A stretch of 60,811 bases of DNA from an uncultured Alistipes sp. (GCA_900768045.1 CAAGBL010000044.1:1-60811), one strand, 5' to 3'. Positions 16,210-24,941 are shown, counted from the stretch's first letter. Notes: generated by a model from the sequence alone, not told the origin. Program-made: numbers and translations.

Positions 16210-16812
16210 CTACATTACCTCCACCGTTGCGCCCTCGACCTTTTCGAGGCGACCGAGTAGCTGCTCTGACTCCGACTCTCGAATAGAGAGTGTCATGATG
16301 CAGAGGTTATCGAACTGCTGGTCGACGATGCGTGGCTGCATATCCTTAACTATGCGCATGATGTCGTTCATGGCAACGTACGAGAATTCGACACGCATGG
16401 TCACATCCACCGTCTTCTCCACAATCTCGCACTCGGCCAACACCTGCGCTGTAGACTCCTTATATGCGGCAATAAGGCCTGGCACACCGAGCTTCGTACC
16501 ACCAAAGTAGCGCACAACAACCACAAGGCAGTTGGTTATCTCCTGCGAGAGCAACTGTCCCAATATGGGCTTGCCCGCAGTAGATGAGGGCTCGCCATCG
16601 TCGTTAGCCCTAAACTGCTCACCATGAGGGCCCAAGCGCCAAGCATAGCAGTGGTGCGTAGCGTCGTACCAACGCTTACGCAACGCATCGAGATACTCCT
16701 TAATTTCGGCCTCTGTCTCAACGGGATAGGCGTAAGTAAGGAACTTGCTGCTTAGCTGACGATAGGTTGTCTCAGCGGCACGTGCAATGGTTTTGAAGCT
16801 ATCTGCTGCCAC
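16210..16812 (-). CDS. yigZ: YigZ/IMPACT family protein
   Basis: A 200-residue protein of the UPF0029/IMPACT family. The signature runs DATHHCYAWRLG, then RANDDGEPSSTAGKPILGQL and VVRYFGGTKLGVPGLIAAY (about 50-117). A ferredoxin-like C-terminal domain (about 135-200) follows. The yeast and animal relatives influence translation control; the bacterial function is not settled. The start is a GTG at 16812, 11 nt after lepB, since no ATG lies nearby in frame. The gene ends 2 nt before uvrA. Confidence 0.92.
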   Translation of the reverse strand: MAADSFKTIARAAETTYRQLSSKFLTYAYPVETEAEIKEYLDALRKRWYDATHHCYAWRLGPHGEQFRANDDGEPSSTAGKPILGQLLSQEITNCLVVVVRYFGGTKLGVPGLIAAYKESTAQVLAECEIVEKTVDVTMRVEFSYVAMNDIMRIVKDMQPRIVDQQFDNLCIMTLSIRESESEQLLGRLEKVEGATVEVM

Positions 16813-16823
16813 GTCTTAAATTA

Positions 16824-18281
16824 TTACTTAATAGCCTTAAACATGCGCTCAAAGCGAACGCCACCCGCATTTGGATCTACCGAGAACCACACATACGAGG
16901 CCTTACCCACAACATGATCTTCAGGCACAAAGCCCCAAAAGCGTGAGTCGAGCGAGCCATGGCGATTATCGCCCATCATAAAGTAGTAGTCCTGCTCAAA
17001 ACGATACTCCGTAGCCTCAACGCCATCAACGAAGTATTTACCATCACGCTCCTCGAGGTTATGGCCCTCATAAACAGCGATGCAGCGGCCATACATAGCC
17101 ACATTGAAGTCGTTAAGCTCGATGCTCTCGCCAGCCTTAGGCACCCACACAGGGCCAAAGTCATCAAGCGTCCAGCCTGTTTTTACTCGGTGTGGAATAA
17201 GCATCTCACCAGCATATCCCAACGACTTATTTAGGCGATAGCGAGTGGTATCTGCATAGTTCTGAAGCTCCGTATCGGTCAAGAGGCAGTTAGTCTGCAC
17301 ACGGCCCGTTACTTTGTTATAGATGTCGTAGTAGTACTGCTTATTAGGAATCTCGCTCTCGAGCTCGCCATTGGTATATACCCTGCCGTCGACAATCTGC
17401 AACGTATCGCCAGCCTGAGCCACACAGCGCTTGATGTAGTTCTCCTTCTTATCCAACGGACGTGTTACTACGGTGTAGTTCTCAGCAATATTCTTTCTGC
17501 GCTCAGCCTCTGTACGACCAAACTCGTTGCTAAGCAACATCTGGTAGTAGCTCTCGGCAGCACGCTCCATAACAACGGTGTCGCCCTCGGGGAAGTTAAA
17601 TACCACGACATCGCCACGCTCAACGCCACTGCCACACGAAGCCAAGCGACGATAGTCACGACTCCAAGCCGTAGAGAAAGACTGCCTCTCAGGGTTTAGA
17701 GGCATGGTGTTGTGAACAAACGGAAATGATAGCGGCGTCATAGGCACACGTGGGCCGTACGACGTCTTATTCACAAGGATATAGTCGCCTGCCATAAGGG
17801 TACTCTCCATAGAGCCCGTGGGGATAACAAATGCCTGAAACCAGTAGAGCTGAATAAGTGTAGCTACAACCGTAGCAAAGATTATCGAGTGCACCCAGTC
17901 GTACAACCATTCGTAGATGCTGCTCTGACTCTTTAGCTCCTCCCACAAGGCGTAGCCAAAGACTACAGCAATGGTTAGTAGAAATATGCCGTTCCACTTG
18001 AAGATAAGCATGTGGAGTATCACGCCCACAACAAGAGCAAAGACAAGTGCGCACCACACGGCGTAGAGCACTCGCCACCACTTATACTTAGCCATGAGGC
18101 TCTTATGCCAGCGTGCCACATTGCCACCGATGTAATAGTCGTAGATAATGGGCAGGGCTATGATGATGCTCCACGCTGCGCCATACCAAATGGCAAATGC
18201 TGCAACGACGAGCGCCACAATAGCTGCCAAGAGCCATCTATTTGTGAAGAAGCTCTTAATCGAGGTAAATATTTTACTCAT
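16824..18281 (-). CDS. lepB: Signal peptidase I, long Bacteroidetes form
   Basis: A 485-residue membrane protease that removes signal peptides of exported proteins. Four to five hydrophobic segments precede the catalytic part (about residues 15-50, 70-112, 134-150). The nucleophile Ser157 is in IPTGSMEST and the general base Lys is in NYIKRCVAQAGDTL near residue 283. The box FMMGDNRHGSLDSRFWG lies near the C-terminus. The extra N-terminal membrane helices and the insert between Ser and Lys boxes make it much longer than the E. coli enzyme, which is normal for this phylum. It starts 19 nt after dapB. Confidence 0.95.
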   Translation of the reverse strand: MSKIFTSIKSFFTNRWLLAAIVALVVAAFAIWYGAAWSIIIALPIIYDYYIGGNVARWHKSLMAKYKWWRVLYAVWCALVFALVVGVILHMLIFKWNGIFLLTIAVVFGYALWEELKSQSSIYEWLYDWVHSIIFATVVATLIQLYWFQAFVIPTGSMESTLMAGDYILVNKTSYGPRVPMTPLSFPFVHNTMPLNPERQSFSTAWSRDYRRLASCGSGVERGDVVVFNFPEGDTVVMERAAESYYQMLLSNEFGRTEAERRKNIAENYTVVTRPLDKKENYIKRCVAQAGDTLQIVDGRVYTNGELESEIPNKQYYYDIYNKVTGRVQTNCLLTDTELQNYADTTRYRLNKSLGYAGEMLIPHRVKTGWTLDDFGPVWVPKAGESIELNDFNVAMYGRCIAVYEGHNLEERDGKYFVDGVEATEYRFEQDYYFMMGDNRHGSLDSRFWGFVPEDHVVGKASYVWFSVDPNAGGVRFERMFKAIK

Positions 18282-18300
18282 ACCTTTTTGCCGCTAACGC

Positions 18301-19011
18301 TTATAGAAGGTTATCCATTGTGTGCACACCCTGCTTATCCTGTAAATACTCGCCTGCAACAACTGCACCAAGCGCCAAAGCACGACGGTTTACGATGTTG
18401 TGCTTAAGCACCAACACATCGTCTGCAGCGGTGTAGGTAATGGTGTGAATACCTGGCACCATGCCCTCACGGTGCGACTCAATCTCAATCTCATCTGCCT
18501 TACCCTTGCGGTTGTTCACCCACGACGACTTACGCTCCATGCCCTCGATGATGCCCTCAGCCAACGTGATAGCAGTGCCACTTGGCGAGTCCTTCTTCCA
18601 CATGTGGTGAGTCTCCTCGATACGAACATTATACTCGCTGTGAGGGTTCATCAACTCTGCCAAGCGGCGGTTGATCTTGAACATTATGTTCACGCCTATC
18701 GAGAAGTTTGAGGCGTAGAACAACGCACCACCACGCTCCTGGGCGAGAGCCTCCATTGCCTTAAGCTCCTTAAGCCAGCCAGTAGTGCCACACACCACCC
18801 TGCGGCCCGCCTCGAGCACAGTGCGAACATTCTTCGCAGCAGTCTCAGGGGTTGTAAACTCGAAGGCTACATCAACACCCTCGAGGTTCTCGGCAGTAAG
18901 CTCCGAGGCATTGTTCTCGTCGATGACGAGCACTACCTTGTGACCACGCTCTGCCAAAATACGCTCAATCTCACGACCCATCTTGCCGTGACCTATAATT
19001 GCACAATTCAT
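18301..19011 (-). CDS. dapB: 4-hydroxy-tetrahydrodipicolinate reductase
   Basis: A 236-residue enzyme of the lysine and diaminopimelate pathway that reduces dihydrodipicolinate with NAD(P)H. The Rossmann start is IIGHGKMGREI, followed by FTTPETA and VCGTTGW. The catalytic segment is EETHHMWKKDSPSGTA (about 134-149), with the HH pair and the Lys that bind substrate. It is slightly short compared with the E. coli enzyme but has all motifs. It heads the operon running to 11567. Promoter TATCTTTG is at 19044-19051, 32 nt upstream. Confidence 0.96.
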   Translation of the reverse strand: MNCAIIGHGKMGREIERILAERGHKVVLVIDENNASELTAENLEGVDVAFEFTTPETAAKNVRTVLEAGRRVVCGTTGWLKELKAMEALAQERGGALFYASNFSIGVNIMFKINRRLAELMNPHSEYNVRIEETHHMWKKDSPSGTAITLAEGIIEGMERKSSWVNNRKGKADEIEIESHREGMVPGIHTITYTAADDVLVLKHNIVNRRALALGAVVAGEYLQDKQGVHTMDNLL

Positions 19012-19043
19012 ATATCTAATTTTTATTTAATACACTAAGTGCG

Positions 19044-19051
19044 CAAAGATA
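19044..19051 (-). promoter_or_regulatory. -7 promoter element of the dapB-lepB-yigZ-uvrA operon
   Basis: TATCTTTG on the minus strand. Genes spaced by -14 to 19 nt follow as far as the terminator at 11534. Confidence 0.75.
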
Positions 19052-19106
19052 GTAAATAATTTTATATTATTTAACACCCGAATAAAATAAATAGGTATCA
19101 ATAATA

Positions 19107-19146
19107 AAATAGCCCTGTCGATTTCCGAGTTTCGATAGGGCTATTT
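19107..19146 (-). terminator. truA terminator
   Basis: AAATAGCCCTGTCGA pairs with TCGATAGGGCTATTT (one wobble) 15 nt past the truA stop. ATTTTATTATT follows on the minus strand. Confidence 0.8.
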
Positions 19147-19161
19147 CATCATTTTATTCTG

Positions 19162-19890
19162 CTAATACTGCACGTTAGAGAGGAAGAGTCCGCAGGCGGG
19201 AGCACCGGCACTCGAGCGGCTCAAGTCCTTAGAGTGGATAATCTCGTCGAACTGCTCAACGGTGTAGCGGCCACGACCAACATCTACCAAAGTGCCCACG
19301 ATAGCACGCACCATATTGCGCAAAAACCTGTCGGCACGGATAGTGAAACGGAGCGTTCCGTCGCTCTGCACAACCCACTCGGCATGCGTCACATGGCAGA
19401 TGTTTGTCTTGTTGTTAGAGTTAAGCTTGGCAAACGATGTGAAGTCCTCATACTCAAGGAGTTTCGCAGCTGCCTCATTCATCTTTTCGACATCTAAGTC
19501 AACAACAAAATGCCATGCCGAGAAGCGACGAAATGGGGCTTTATGCACCGTAAGGAAGTAGGTATACTCACGCATCTTAGCATCGAAGCGAGCATGCTTA
19601 TCAGGCTCTACCTCGTAGATGCGCAAAATGGCGATATCGTCGGGCAACACCTTGTTTAGCTTGTAGCGTAGCTGATGGCAATCGACCTGGGTGTCGCTAT
19701 CGAAATGCGCCACATAGAACGAGGCGTTTACGCCCGTATCGGTGCGTCCAGCACCGACAATCTCGGTGGGCGTGCGGCGAAGCATCGAGAGCTTATCCTC
19801 AATCGTGCCCTGCACGGTCACAGCATCGGGCTGTCGCTGCCAACCGCAGTATGCCGTACCGTCGTATTGTAGTTCGATAAAGTAGCGCAT
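19162..19890 (-). CDS. truA: tRNA pseudouridine synthase A
   Basis: A 242-residue enzyme that makes pseudouridine at positions 38-40 of the tRNA anticodon stem. The catalytic Asp51 lies in GAGRTDTGVNA. The N-terminal YDGTAYCGWQRQP and the C-terminal FLRNMVRAIVGTLVDVGRG are standard TruA segments. It is a single-gene unit with promoter TATCTTTG at 19910-19917 and its own terminator. Upstream of its promoter lies a non-coding region with microrepeats. Confidence 0.96.
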   Translation of the reverse strand: MRYFIELQYDGTAYCGWQRQPDAVTVQGTIEDKLSMLRRTPTEIVGAGRTDTGVNASFYVAHFDSDTQVDCHQLRYKLNKVLPDDIAILRIYEVEPDKHARFDAKMREYTYFLTVHKAPFRRFSAWHFVVDLDVEKMNEAAAKLLEYEDFTSFAKLNSNNKTNICHVTHAEWVVQSDGTLRFTIRADRFLRNMVRAIVGTLVDVGRGRYTVEQFDEIIHSKDLSRSSAGAPACGLFLSNVQY

Positions 19891-19909
19891 AGAAATCCTA
19901 TTTTCTGCA

Positions 19910-19917
19910 CAAAGATA
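19910..19917 (-). promoter_or_regulatory. -7 promoter element of truA
   Basis: TATCTTTG on the minus strand, 19 nt before the truA ATG. Confidence 0.72.
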
Positions 19918-19970
19918 AGAAAAAAAGGGGAATGCGCAAAGGGGAGGAGTAATGAGGAGTGAGGAATGAG

Positions 19971-20150
19971 ATTAGGGTTGATAGGGAAGATAGGACGAAT
20001 GGGACGAATGGGGAAGATAGGGAGAATAAGAAATTTAGGGAGGCGCTGTGTTAATAGGGTTGATGGGGGTGATAGGATTAATAGGGTCGATAAGACGAGG
20101 ATATCATAGCCCCATACTCCCTATTTTCCCTATTTTCCCTATCTATCCTA
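19971..20150. repeat. Nine-base microrepeat quasi-palindrome, locus 1
   Basis: The left part reads as consecutive 9-nt units ending in TAGG or TGGG: GTTGATAGG, GAAGATAGG, ACGAATGGG twice, GAAGATAGG, GAGAATAAG and AAATTTAGG. After a 19-nt irregular step come GTTGATGGG, GGTGATAGG, ATTAATAGG and GTCGATAAG. The right part (20109-20150) is pyrimidine-rich with 9-nt units such as CCCTATTTT, so it can pair back on the left. No gene lies in 19891-20311. The 128-bp element follows 25 nt later. Confidence 0.7.
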
Positions 20151-20174
20151 GATGATGACTTATCACAAGAAATA

Positions 20175-20302
20175 AATTTGTTGTTAGAAGGGTTGCAGAT
20201 GTGGCCTTGACATGAAAAAACCACCGATGGGTAGTACTTGGCGTACGTCCCATTGGTGGTTTTGATTGAAAGGTCGCAGATGCGCCCTTATCACAACAAA
20301 TT
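20175..20302 (-). repeat. 128-bp structured element, copy A (3' end of lpdA)
   Basis: The ends are a perfect 10-bp inverted repeat, AATTTGTTGT and ACAACAAATT. Inside are AAGGG/CCCTT arms. Next comes a 16-nt direct repeat (20191-20206 and 20272-20287, core GCAGATG), then a central hairpin, 20219-20231 with 20249-20261. Read on the minus strand the hairpin is followed by six T, so it can terminate lpdA. The 128 bases match 43702-43829 at 120 positions. An extra CACAACAAATT lies between the element and the lpdA stop. Confidence 0.85.
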
Positions 20303-20311
20303 CACAACAAA

Positions 20312-21691
20312 TTACATATGGATTGAACAGCCAAGTGCGTCTTCCGCCGCCTCCATAACTGCCTCATGCATAGATGGGTGCGCATGGATAGTGCGTGCTA
20401 TGCGGTGTGCGTTGACGCCCAACACCTTAGCCAATGTAGGCTCGCCAATCATCTCGGTTACATTGTGACCTACGAAGTGTGCGCCGAGGAGCTTCTCCTC
20501 AGCGTCGAAGATGAGCTTAACGAAGCCATCACGCTCGCCCGCAGCCGTAGCCTTGCCCGATGCAGTGTATGGGAACTTACCAACCTTATACTCGATGCCC
20601 TGCGCCTTAACCTGTGCTTCGGTCATACCTACCGACGCAACCTCAGGCGATGTGAAGATACATGATGGGATTGTCGAGTAGTCGATAGGCTCTGGATTAA
20701 GGCCGCAGATATGCTCAACGCAGTGGATAGCCTCAGCAGATGCCACGTGTGCAAGGGCCGGTGTAGCTACGATATCGCCGATAGCATACACGCCATCAAC
20801 AGACGTCTTGAAGTGCTCGTCGACCTTAATCTTATCACGCTCAATCTCAACACCAAGCTCCTCAAGGCCCATATCTTCGATGTTCGACTTGATACCCACA
20901 GCCGACAATACGATGTCAGCCTCGAGCGTCTGAGCACCCTTCTTGCCCTCGATCTCTACGTCGCACTTGCCGTCCTCACGCACGGTAACCTGCTTAACGG
21001 TAGTAGAGGTCATGACCGTAGCACGGAGCTTTCTAAAGGCACGCTCCATAGCCTTGGCAGTATCCTCGTCCTCGAGAGGCATAATCTGAGGCATATACTC
21101 GACGATAGTCACCTTAACGCCCATAGTAGCATAGATGTAGGCAAACTCTGAGCCGATAGCTCCCGAGCCCACAACAACCATGCTCTCAGGCAACTCTGGC
21201 AACACCAAAGCCTCCTTAGAGGAGATAATATGCTTGCCGTCGATAGGCATGAAAGGCATCACACGTGGACGTGCGCCTGTTGCCAAGATAATGTGGTCAG
21301 CCTCGTAGTCAACGCCCTCAACCTCAACGGTATCAGCAGCCTTAAGACGACCGAAGCCAGCAATGACGTCAATATTATTTTTCTTGAGGAGGAACTGAAC
21401 ACCCTTGTTCATGGTTGTTGCAACCATGCGCTCACGCTCCACCATCTTTGTCCAGTTAGGCTTTACCTCGCCCTCGATATCTACGCCAAACGCAGCAGCA
21501 GCCTTGCAATCGGCAAATACCTGTGCTGAGCGAACAAGAGCCTTAGTAGGGATACAACCCCAGTTAAGGCACACGCCACCAGCATCAGCCTTCTCAACGA
21601 TAGCCACACGCTTACCACACTGGGCAGCACGAATAGCAGCAACATAACCACCAGGGCCCGAACCAATAACGATAATATCGTATCTTTCCAT
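20312..21691 (-). CDS. lpdA: Dihydrolipoyl dehydrogenase
   Basis: A 459-residue FAD flavoprotein (E3) that reoxidises dihydrolipoamide of 2-oxoacid dehydrogenases or the glycine cleavage system. The FAD-binding start is IIVIGSGPGGYVAA. The redox disulfide Cys41/Cys46 lies in GGVCLNWGCIPTK. An NAD-binding GSGAIGSEFAYIY is mid-protein, and the C-terminal base motif is HAHPSMHEAVMEAA. It starts 23 nt after the C69 peptidase gene, so the two are probably cotranscribed. No E1, E2 or lipoyl protein gene is in the window. The 128-bp element follows its stop. Confidence 0.96.
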   Translation of the reverse strand: MERYDIIVIGSGPGGYVAAIRAAQCGKRVAIVEKADAGGVCLNWGCIPTKALVRSAQVFADCKAAAAFGVDIEGEVKPNWTKMVERERMVATTMNKGVQFLLKKNNIDVIAGFGRLKAADTVEVEGVDYEADHIILATGARPRVMPFMPIDGKHIISSKEALVLPELPESMVVVGSGAIGSEFAYIYATMGVKVTIVEYMPQIMPLEDEDTAKAMERAFRKLRATVMTSTTVKQVTVREDGKCDVEIEGKKGAQTLEADIVLSAVGIKSNIEDMGLEELGVEIERDKIKVDEHFKTSVDGVYAIGDIVATPALAHVASAEAIHCVEHICGLNPEPIDYSTIPSCIFTSPEVASVGMTEAQVKAQGIEYKVGKFPYTASGKATAAGERDGFVKLIFDAEEKLLGAHFVGHNVTEMIGEPTLAKVLGVNAHRIARTIHAHPSMHEAVMEAAEDALGCSIHM

Positions 21692-21714
21692 AGTAATAGT
21701 CTTAGATTTTGAGA

Positions 21715-23343
21715 TTACTTAACAACCTTCAACACATCGCCCTTGTCGGCAGCTACAGCACGCTTCCAGCGCTCAGTGTAGCCTGGCTGAGAGATCTTAC
21801 CAGGGATATCCTTGCCATTGCCATTGTCGATGAAGCCATTATCGTCCTCACCCTTAACGTTACCGTCGATGTACTTAACCATAAGGTACTTATCGAGGTC
21901 TACCCAGTGGTTGAACAAGAGCTGAGCCATCTCAACTGAGAACTCGGTAGCTATCTTTGCCTTCTTTGCTGCCTTAGGAGTATTGCCAATGGCGATGTCG
22001 ACCTTAGCAATAACCTCGATAGCCGCATTCTCCCATAGGTCAACCTGCTCGCGCACATGCTTACCTATAATATTATAGCGCAAGTAAGCAAACTGAGCTA
22101 CACGGTTAGTAATCCAGAACATTGATGTATCAGAGTACTTAAGCATTGTGCCATTGCCCTCACGCAAAGACTCAGGAACCACTGTTGAGTTAACATAGAT
22201 AGGTGTAAGTGGCGATGTTGCAGCATCATCGGTACCGAACCACAAGATACCCACCTTCTCAGGACGTGCCTGACCTACCAACCAGAAGCCTGTCTGCTGA
22301 GTAGCTGTAGCACGCTCATTGCAGTACTCCACGCCGTCAACAGTGAAGTACATAGGACGCCAACGGTAAGGGCACTCCTCGCCACCAGCACCGATATCTG
22401 TAGTCATATCCATCTTTGTACCCTCGTAGTGGTCACGCATGCAATCCATCAAGGCCTTAACAGTAACCTTAGCGTTAGGCTTAACCCACAAAGGCATGCG
22501 GTTAGCTGGGTTGTGGCCCATAGCATAGTCCTCATACTGATCCATATCGTCAGCAACTGTGCGGAAGAAAGCCCAAACACGAGCCTCACAACCACGCATA
22601 GCACCGAAATCGAGTGGAGCATAGGCATCAGCAAAGCTGAACTCCTCGTCCTTACCCTCAAACCAACCAAACTTACGTGCTACATCGGCAACGTCCTTAG
22701 CATAGATACAGTTATCGGGATCGTTCCAAGGGAATGTAGTGATACGTGCCTGGTTAGCATGCGCTGAGACATAGCCGTCAGGAATACGACGAGCAACCCA
22801 CACAATACCCTTATCCTCTGGGCCCTTGCCAATAAGCTCCATAATCCAAGCCTCCTGCTGGTCGATGAGTGAGAATGACTCGCCAGACGAGCAGTAGCCA
22901 TAGGTATTTGCCAACTCAACAATCACGTCGATAGCCTCACGAGCAGTCTTAGCACGCTGCAATGTGATATAGATGAGTGAGCCGTAGTCGATGCCACCCT
23001 TAGGATCCTCCAACTCAGGGCGACCACCAAAGGTTGTCTCTGTGATGAACAATGAGTGCTCGTTAGAGTTACCCAAAGTGCGGTAGCGTCTCTCCACCTG
23101 CTTAATCTTACCGATATAGCGACCAGTATCCCACTCGGTAACGTCCATGTAAGGGGTGTACTTTCCAGGAACATAGCTATACAATGCGCCATACAAGCCG
23201 TGAGAGTCGGCAGCATAGGTCACCATGTTAGAGCCATCGGCCGAAGCACCACGTGTGATAATAAAGTTTGTACAAGCATCAGCAATCTGAACAGAGCCGA
23301 TGAATGCGCCCACAAGGGCAACAAGCTTAAAAAAACGTTTCAT
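21715..23343 (-). CDS. Secreted C69 family dipeptidase
   Basis: A 542-residue N-terminal-nucleophile peptidase of the PepD/C69 (U34) family. A signal-like leader MKRFFKLVALVGAFIGSVQIADA precedes Cys24 in ADACTNFIITRGAS, the residue that becomes the nucleophile when the leader is removed. Family segments such as SNMVTYAADSHG, GNSNEHSLFITETTFGG and YGYCSSGESFSLIDQQEAWIMEL follow. The leader suggests a periplasmic or surface enzyme taking dipeptides from food or host protein. It leads a two-gene unit with lpdA. Promoter TACCTTTG is at 23394-23401. Confidence 0.92.
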   Translation of the reverse strand: MKRFFKLVALVGAFIGSVQIADACTNFIITRGASADGSNMVTYAADSHGLYGALYSYVPGKYTPYMDVTEWDTGRYIGKIKQVERRYRTLGNSNEHSLFITETTFGGRPELEDPKGGIDYGSLIYITLQRAKTAREAIDVIVELANTYGYCSSGESFSLIDQQEAWIMELIGKGPEDKGIVWVARRIPDGYVSAHANQARITTFPWNDPDNCIYAKDVADVARKFGWFEGKDEEFSFADAYAPLDFGAMRGCEARVWAFFRTVADDMDQYEDYAMGHNPANRMPLWVKPNAKVTVKALMDCMRDHYEGTKMDMTTDIGAGGEECPYRWRPMYFTVDGVEYCNERATATQQTGFWLVGQARPEKVGILWFGTDDAATSPLTPIYVNSTVVPESLREGNGTMLKYSDTSMFWITNRVAQFAYLRYNIIGKHVREQVDLWENAAIEVIAKVDIAIGNTPKAAKKAKIATEFSVEMAQLLFNHWVDLDKYLMVKYIDGNVKGEDDNGFIDNGNGKDIPGKISQPGYTERWKRAVAADKGDVLKVVK

Positions 23344-23393
23344 ACTTAGGTTTTAGGTTATTATTAATATTTACGTTAATTCATAAAATCCTT

Positions 23394-23401
23394 CAAAGGT
23401 A
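23394..23401 (-). promoter_or_regulatory. -7 promoter element of the C69 peptidase-lpdA unit
   Basis: TACCTTTG on the minus strand, 50 nt before the start codon. Confidence 0.68.
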
Positions 23402-23443
23402 CAAATTTATTTCGAATAAGTTGTAATCGTAACTAATAATTTA

Positions 23444-23451
23444 TAACTTTG
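23444..23451 (+). promoter_or_regulatory. -7 promoter element of the YggS-like gene
   Basis: TAACTTTG on the plus strand, 20 nt before the start. It is divergent from 23394. Confidence 0.65.
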
Positions 23452-23471
23452 TCATCATAAAACCAAGGACA

Positions 23472-24131
23472 ATGAACATTAAAGAGCGATTAGACAGAAT
23501 AAGGGCAACTCTCCACGAGGGCGTTAAGCTTGTGGCAGTGTCGAAGTTCCACCCCACAGAGCGACTACAAGAGGCCTACGATGCTGGTCAGCGTATATTT
23601 GGCGAGAGCCGCCCACAGGAGATGGTGGCAAAATATGAGGTGCTACCAAAAGATATTTGCTGGTCTATGATAGGCCACCTCCAGACAAACAAGGTCAAGT
23701 ATATCGCACCCTTTGTCTCGATGATATCGTCGGTAGACTCTGAGCGTCTTATCGAGGAGATTGAGAAGCAAGCGGCAAAAAACAATCGCATCATCGACAT
23801 ATTGCTTGAGATACACGTGGCGCAGGAGGAGACAAAGTCGGGCTGGGCAAAGGAGGAGCTCGACGCCTACCTTGCATCGGGCAAGCTACAAGAGATGAAG
23901 CATGTCAGAGTGCGTGGCGTGATGACCATAGCCTCGAACACCGACGACGAGAGGATAGTACGCAGTGATTTTAAGCGCATTAGAGCAATTTTTGAGGAGC
24001 TAAAACCCCGCTTTGGCGAGGAGTTTGACACACTCTCAATAGGCATGTCGGACGACTACCCTATTGCCCTTGAATATGGCTCGACAATGGTGCGTATAGG
24101 CACAGCGATATTTGGCGCAAGAGAGTACTAA
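23472..24131 (+). CDS. YggS-type pyridoxal phosphate homeostasis protein
   Basis: A 219-residue PLP-binding protein of the PLPBP/YggS family, a single-domain relative of alanine racemase that stores and delivers PLP. The cofactor lysine is Lys25 in LVAVSKFHPTE. The family segments FGESRPQE, WSMIGHLQTNKVKYIAPF and LSIGMSDDYPIALEYGSTMVRIGTAIFG are intact. It is a single-gene unit ending at a hairpin shared with the convergent permease gene. Confidence 0.95.
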   Translation: MNIKERLDRIRATLHEGVKLVAVSKFHPTERLQEAYDAGQRIFGESRPQEMVAKYEVLPKDICWSMIGHLQTNKVKYIAPFVSMISSVDSERLIEEIEKQAAKNNRIIDILLEIHVAQEETKSGWAKEELDAYLASGKLQEMKHVRVRGVMTIASNTDDERIVRSDFKRIRAIFEELKPRFGEEFDTLSIGMSDDYPIALEYGSTMVRIGTAIFGAREY

Positions 24132-24144
24132 TAAACAAGAAAAG

Positions 24145-24174
24145 GAGATGACTAAAAAAGAAATTAGTCATCTC
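24145..24174. terminator. Bidirectional terminator
   Basis: GAGATGACTAA pairs perfectly with TTAGTCATCTC around an 8-nt A-rich loop, between converging genes. Confidence 0.8.
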
Positions 24175-24176
24175 TC

Positions 24177-24941
24177 TTAGTTTGAGAGGTTGAATAAAAA
24201 GAGTTCGTAACAGAGTTTTAGGAAGAATATCGCCAAAACAAAAATCGTTAGTGGCTTGACAAAACCGACACCTTTTTTAGCAAAGTGGTTAGCACCGATA
24301 TAGTTGCCCGCAATACCGAAAAAGGCAGCGACAATAGCGAGCGGAAAGACCACTACATCGTGCACAAGAAATACCGTGAGCGAGGCAAAATTTGTCGAAA
24401 GATTGATAACCTTGGTAGCACCCACAGCCTCCTGCATCGTCACATGCGCAATACCCACCAACAGCAACATAAGAAAGGTTCCCGTGCCAGGGCCGTAGAA
24501 GCCGTCGTAGGCACCTATAAAGAGAGCAAGAATGGCTACAATAGCATCTGTCTTAAATGGCGCATAAGGCAATCGATGTTTTAGCAACGCCCTCTTATTG
24601 AGCACAAAACCTGCAACAATAGGCAGAATGATGAGCATGATGAATTTGAAGAGATTACCCTCGACTAAAAGTGCTAAACGAGCACCTATCCACGAGCCGA
24701 CGAGTGCCGCAATGATAGCTGCAATAAGGTGTCGCCAATGGATAAATCCGAAGCGTGAGTAGCGCCATGTGGCAACAGCAGTGCCGAAGCAAGCGCTAAA
24801 TTTATTTGTGCCAATAGCCTGAATCGGAGATAGTCCTGCAAGCATATACGCCGGTAGCGAGATAAGACCTCCACCACCAGCCACAGCATCGACAAAACCA
24901 CCCAAAAAGACGAGCGGACAGACAATCAGATATTCTAACAT
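24177..24941 (-). CDS. TauE/SafE (TSUP) family permease
   Basis: A 254-residue membrane protein with about eight helices. The family opening is GGFVDAVAGGGGLISLPAYMLAGLSPIQAIGTNK, with its repeat GAYDGFYGPGTGTFLMLLLVG in the second half. TSUP members export or import sulfur compounds (sulfite, sulfoacetate, thiosulfate) and organic anions. The substrate here is unknown and no sulfur genes are adjacent. No TAnnTTTG box was recognised just upstream; the upstream gap is shared with the divergent dnaK. Confidence 0.92.
   Translation of the reverse strand: MLEYLIVCPLVFLGGFVDAVAGGGGLISLPAYMLAGLSPIQAIGTNKFSACFGTAVATWRYSRFGFIHWRHLIAAIIAALVGSWIGARLALLVEGNLFKFIMLIILPIVAGFVLNKRALLKHRLPYAPFKTDAIVAILALFIGAYDGFYGPGTGTFLMLLLVGIAHVTMQEAVGATKVINLSTNFASLTVFLVHDVVVFPLAIVAAFFGIAGNYIGANHFAKKGVGFVKPLTIFVLAIFFLKLCYELFLFNLSN

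Noticed and set aside
19971..20150. CRISPR array
   Set aside because: Units of 9 nt without spacers of constant length, and no cas genes.
20175..20302. Insertion sequence
   Set aside because: Only 128 bp with no transposase frame; inverted ends exist, but a MITE origin is not shown from two copies.
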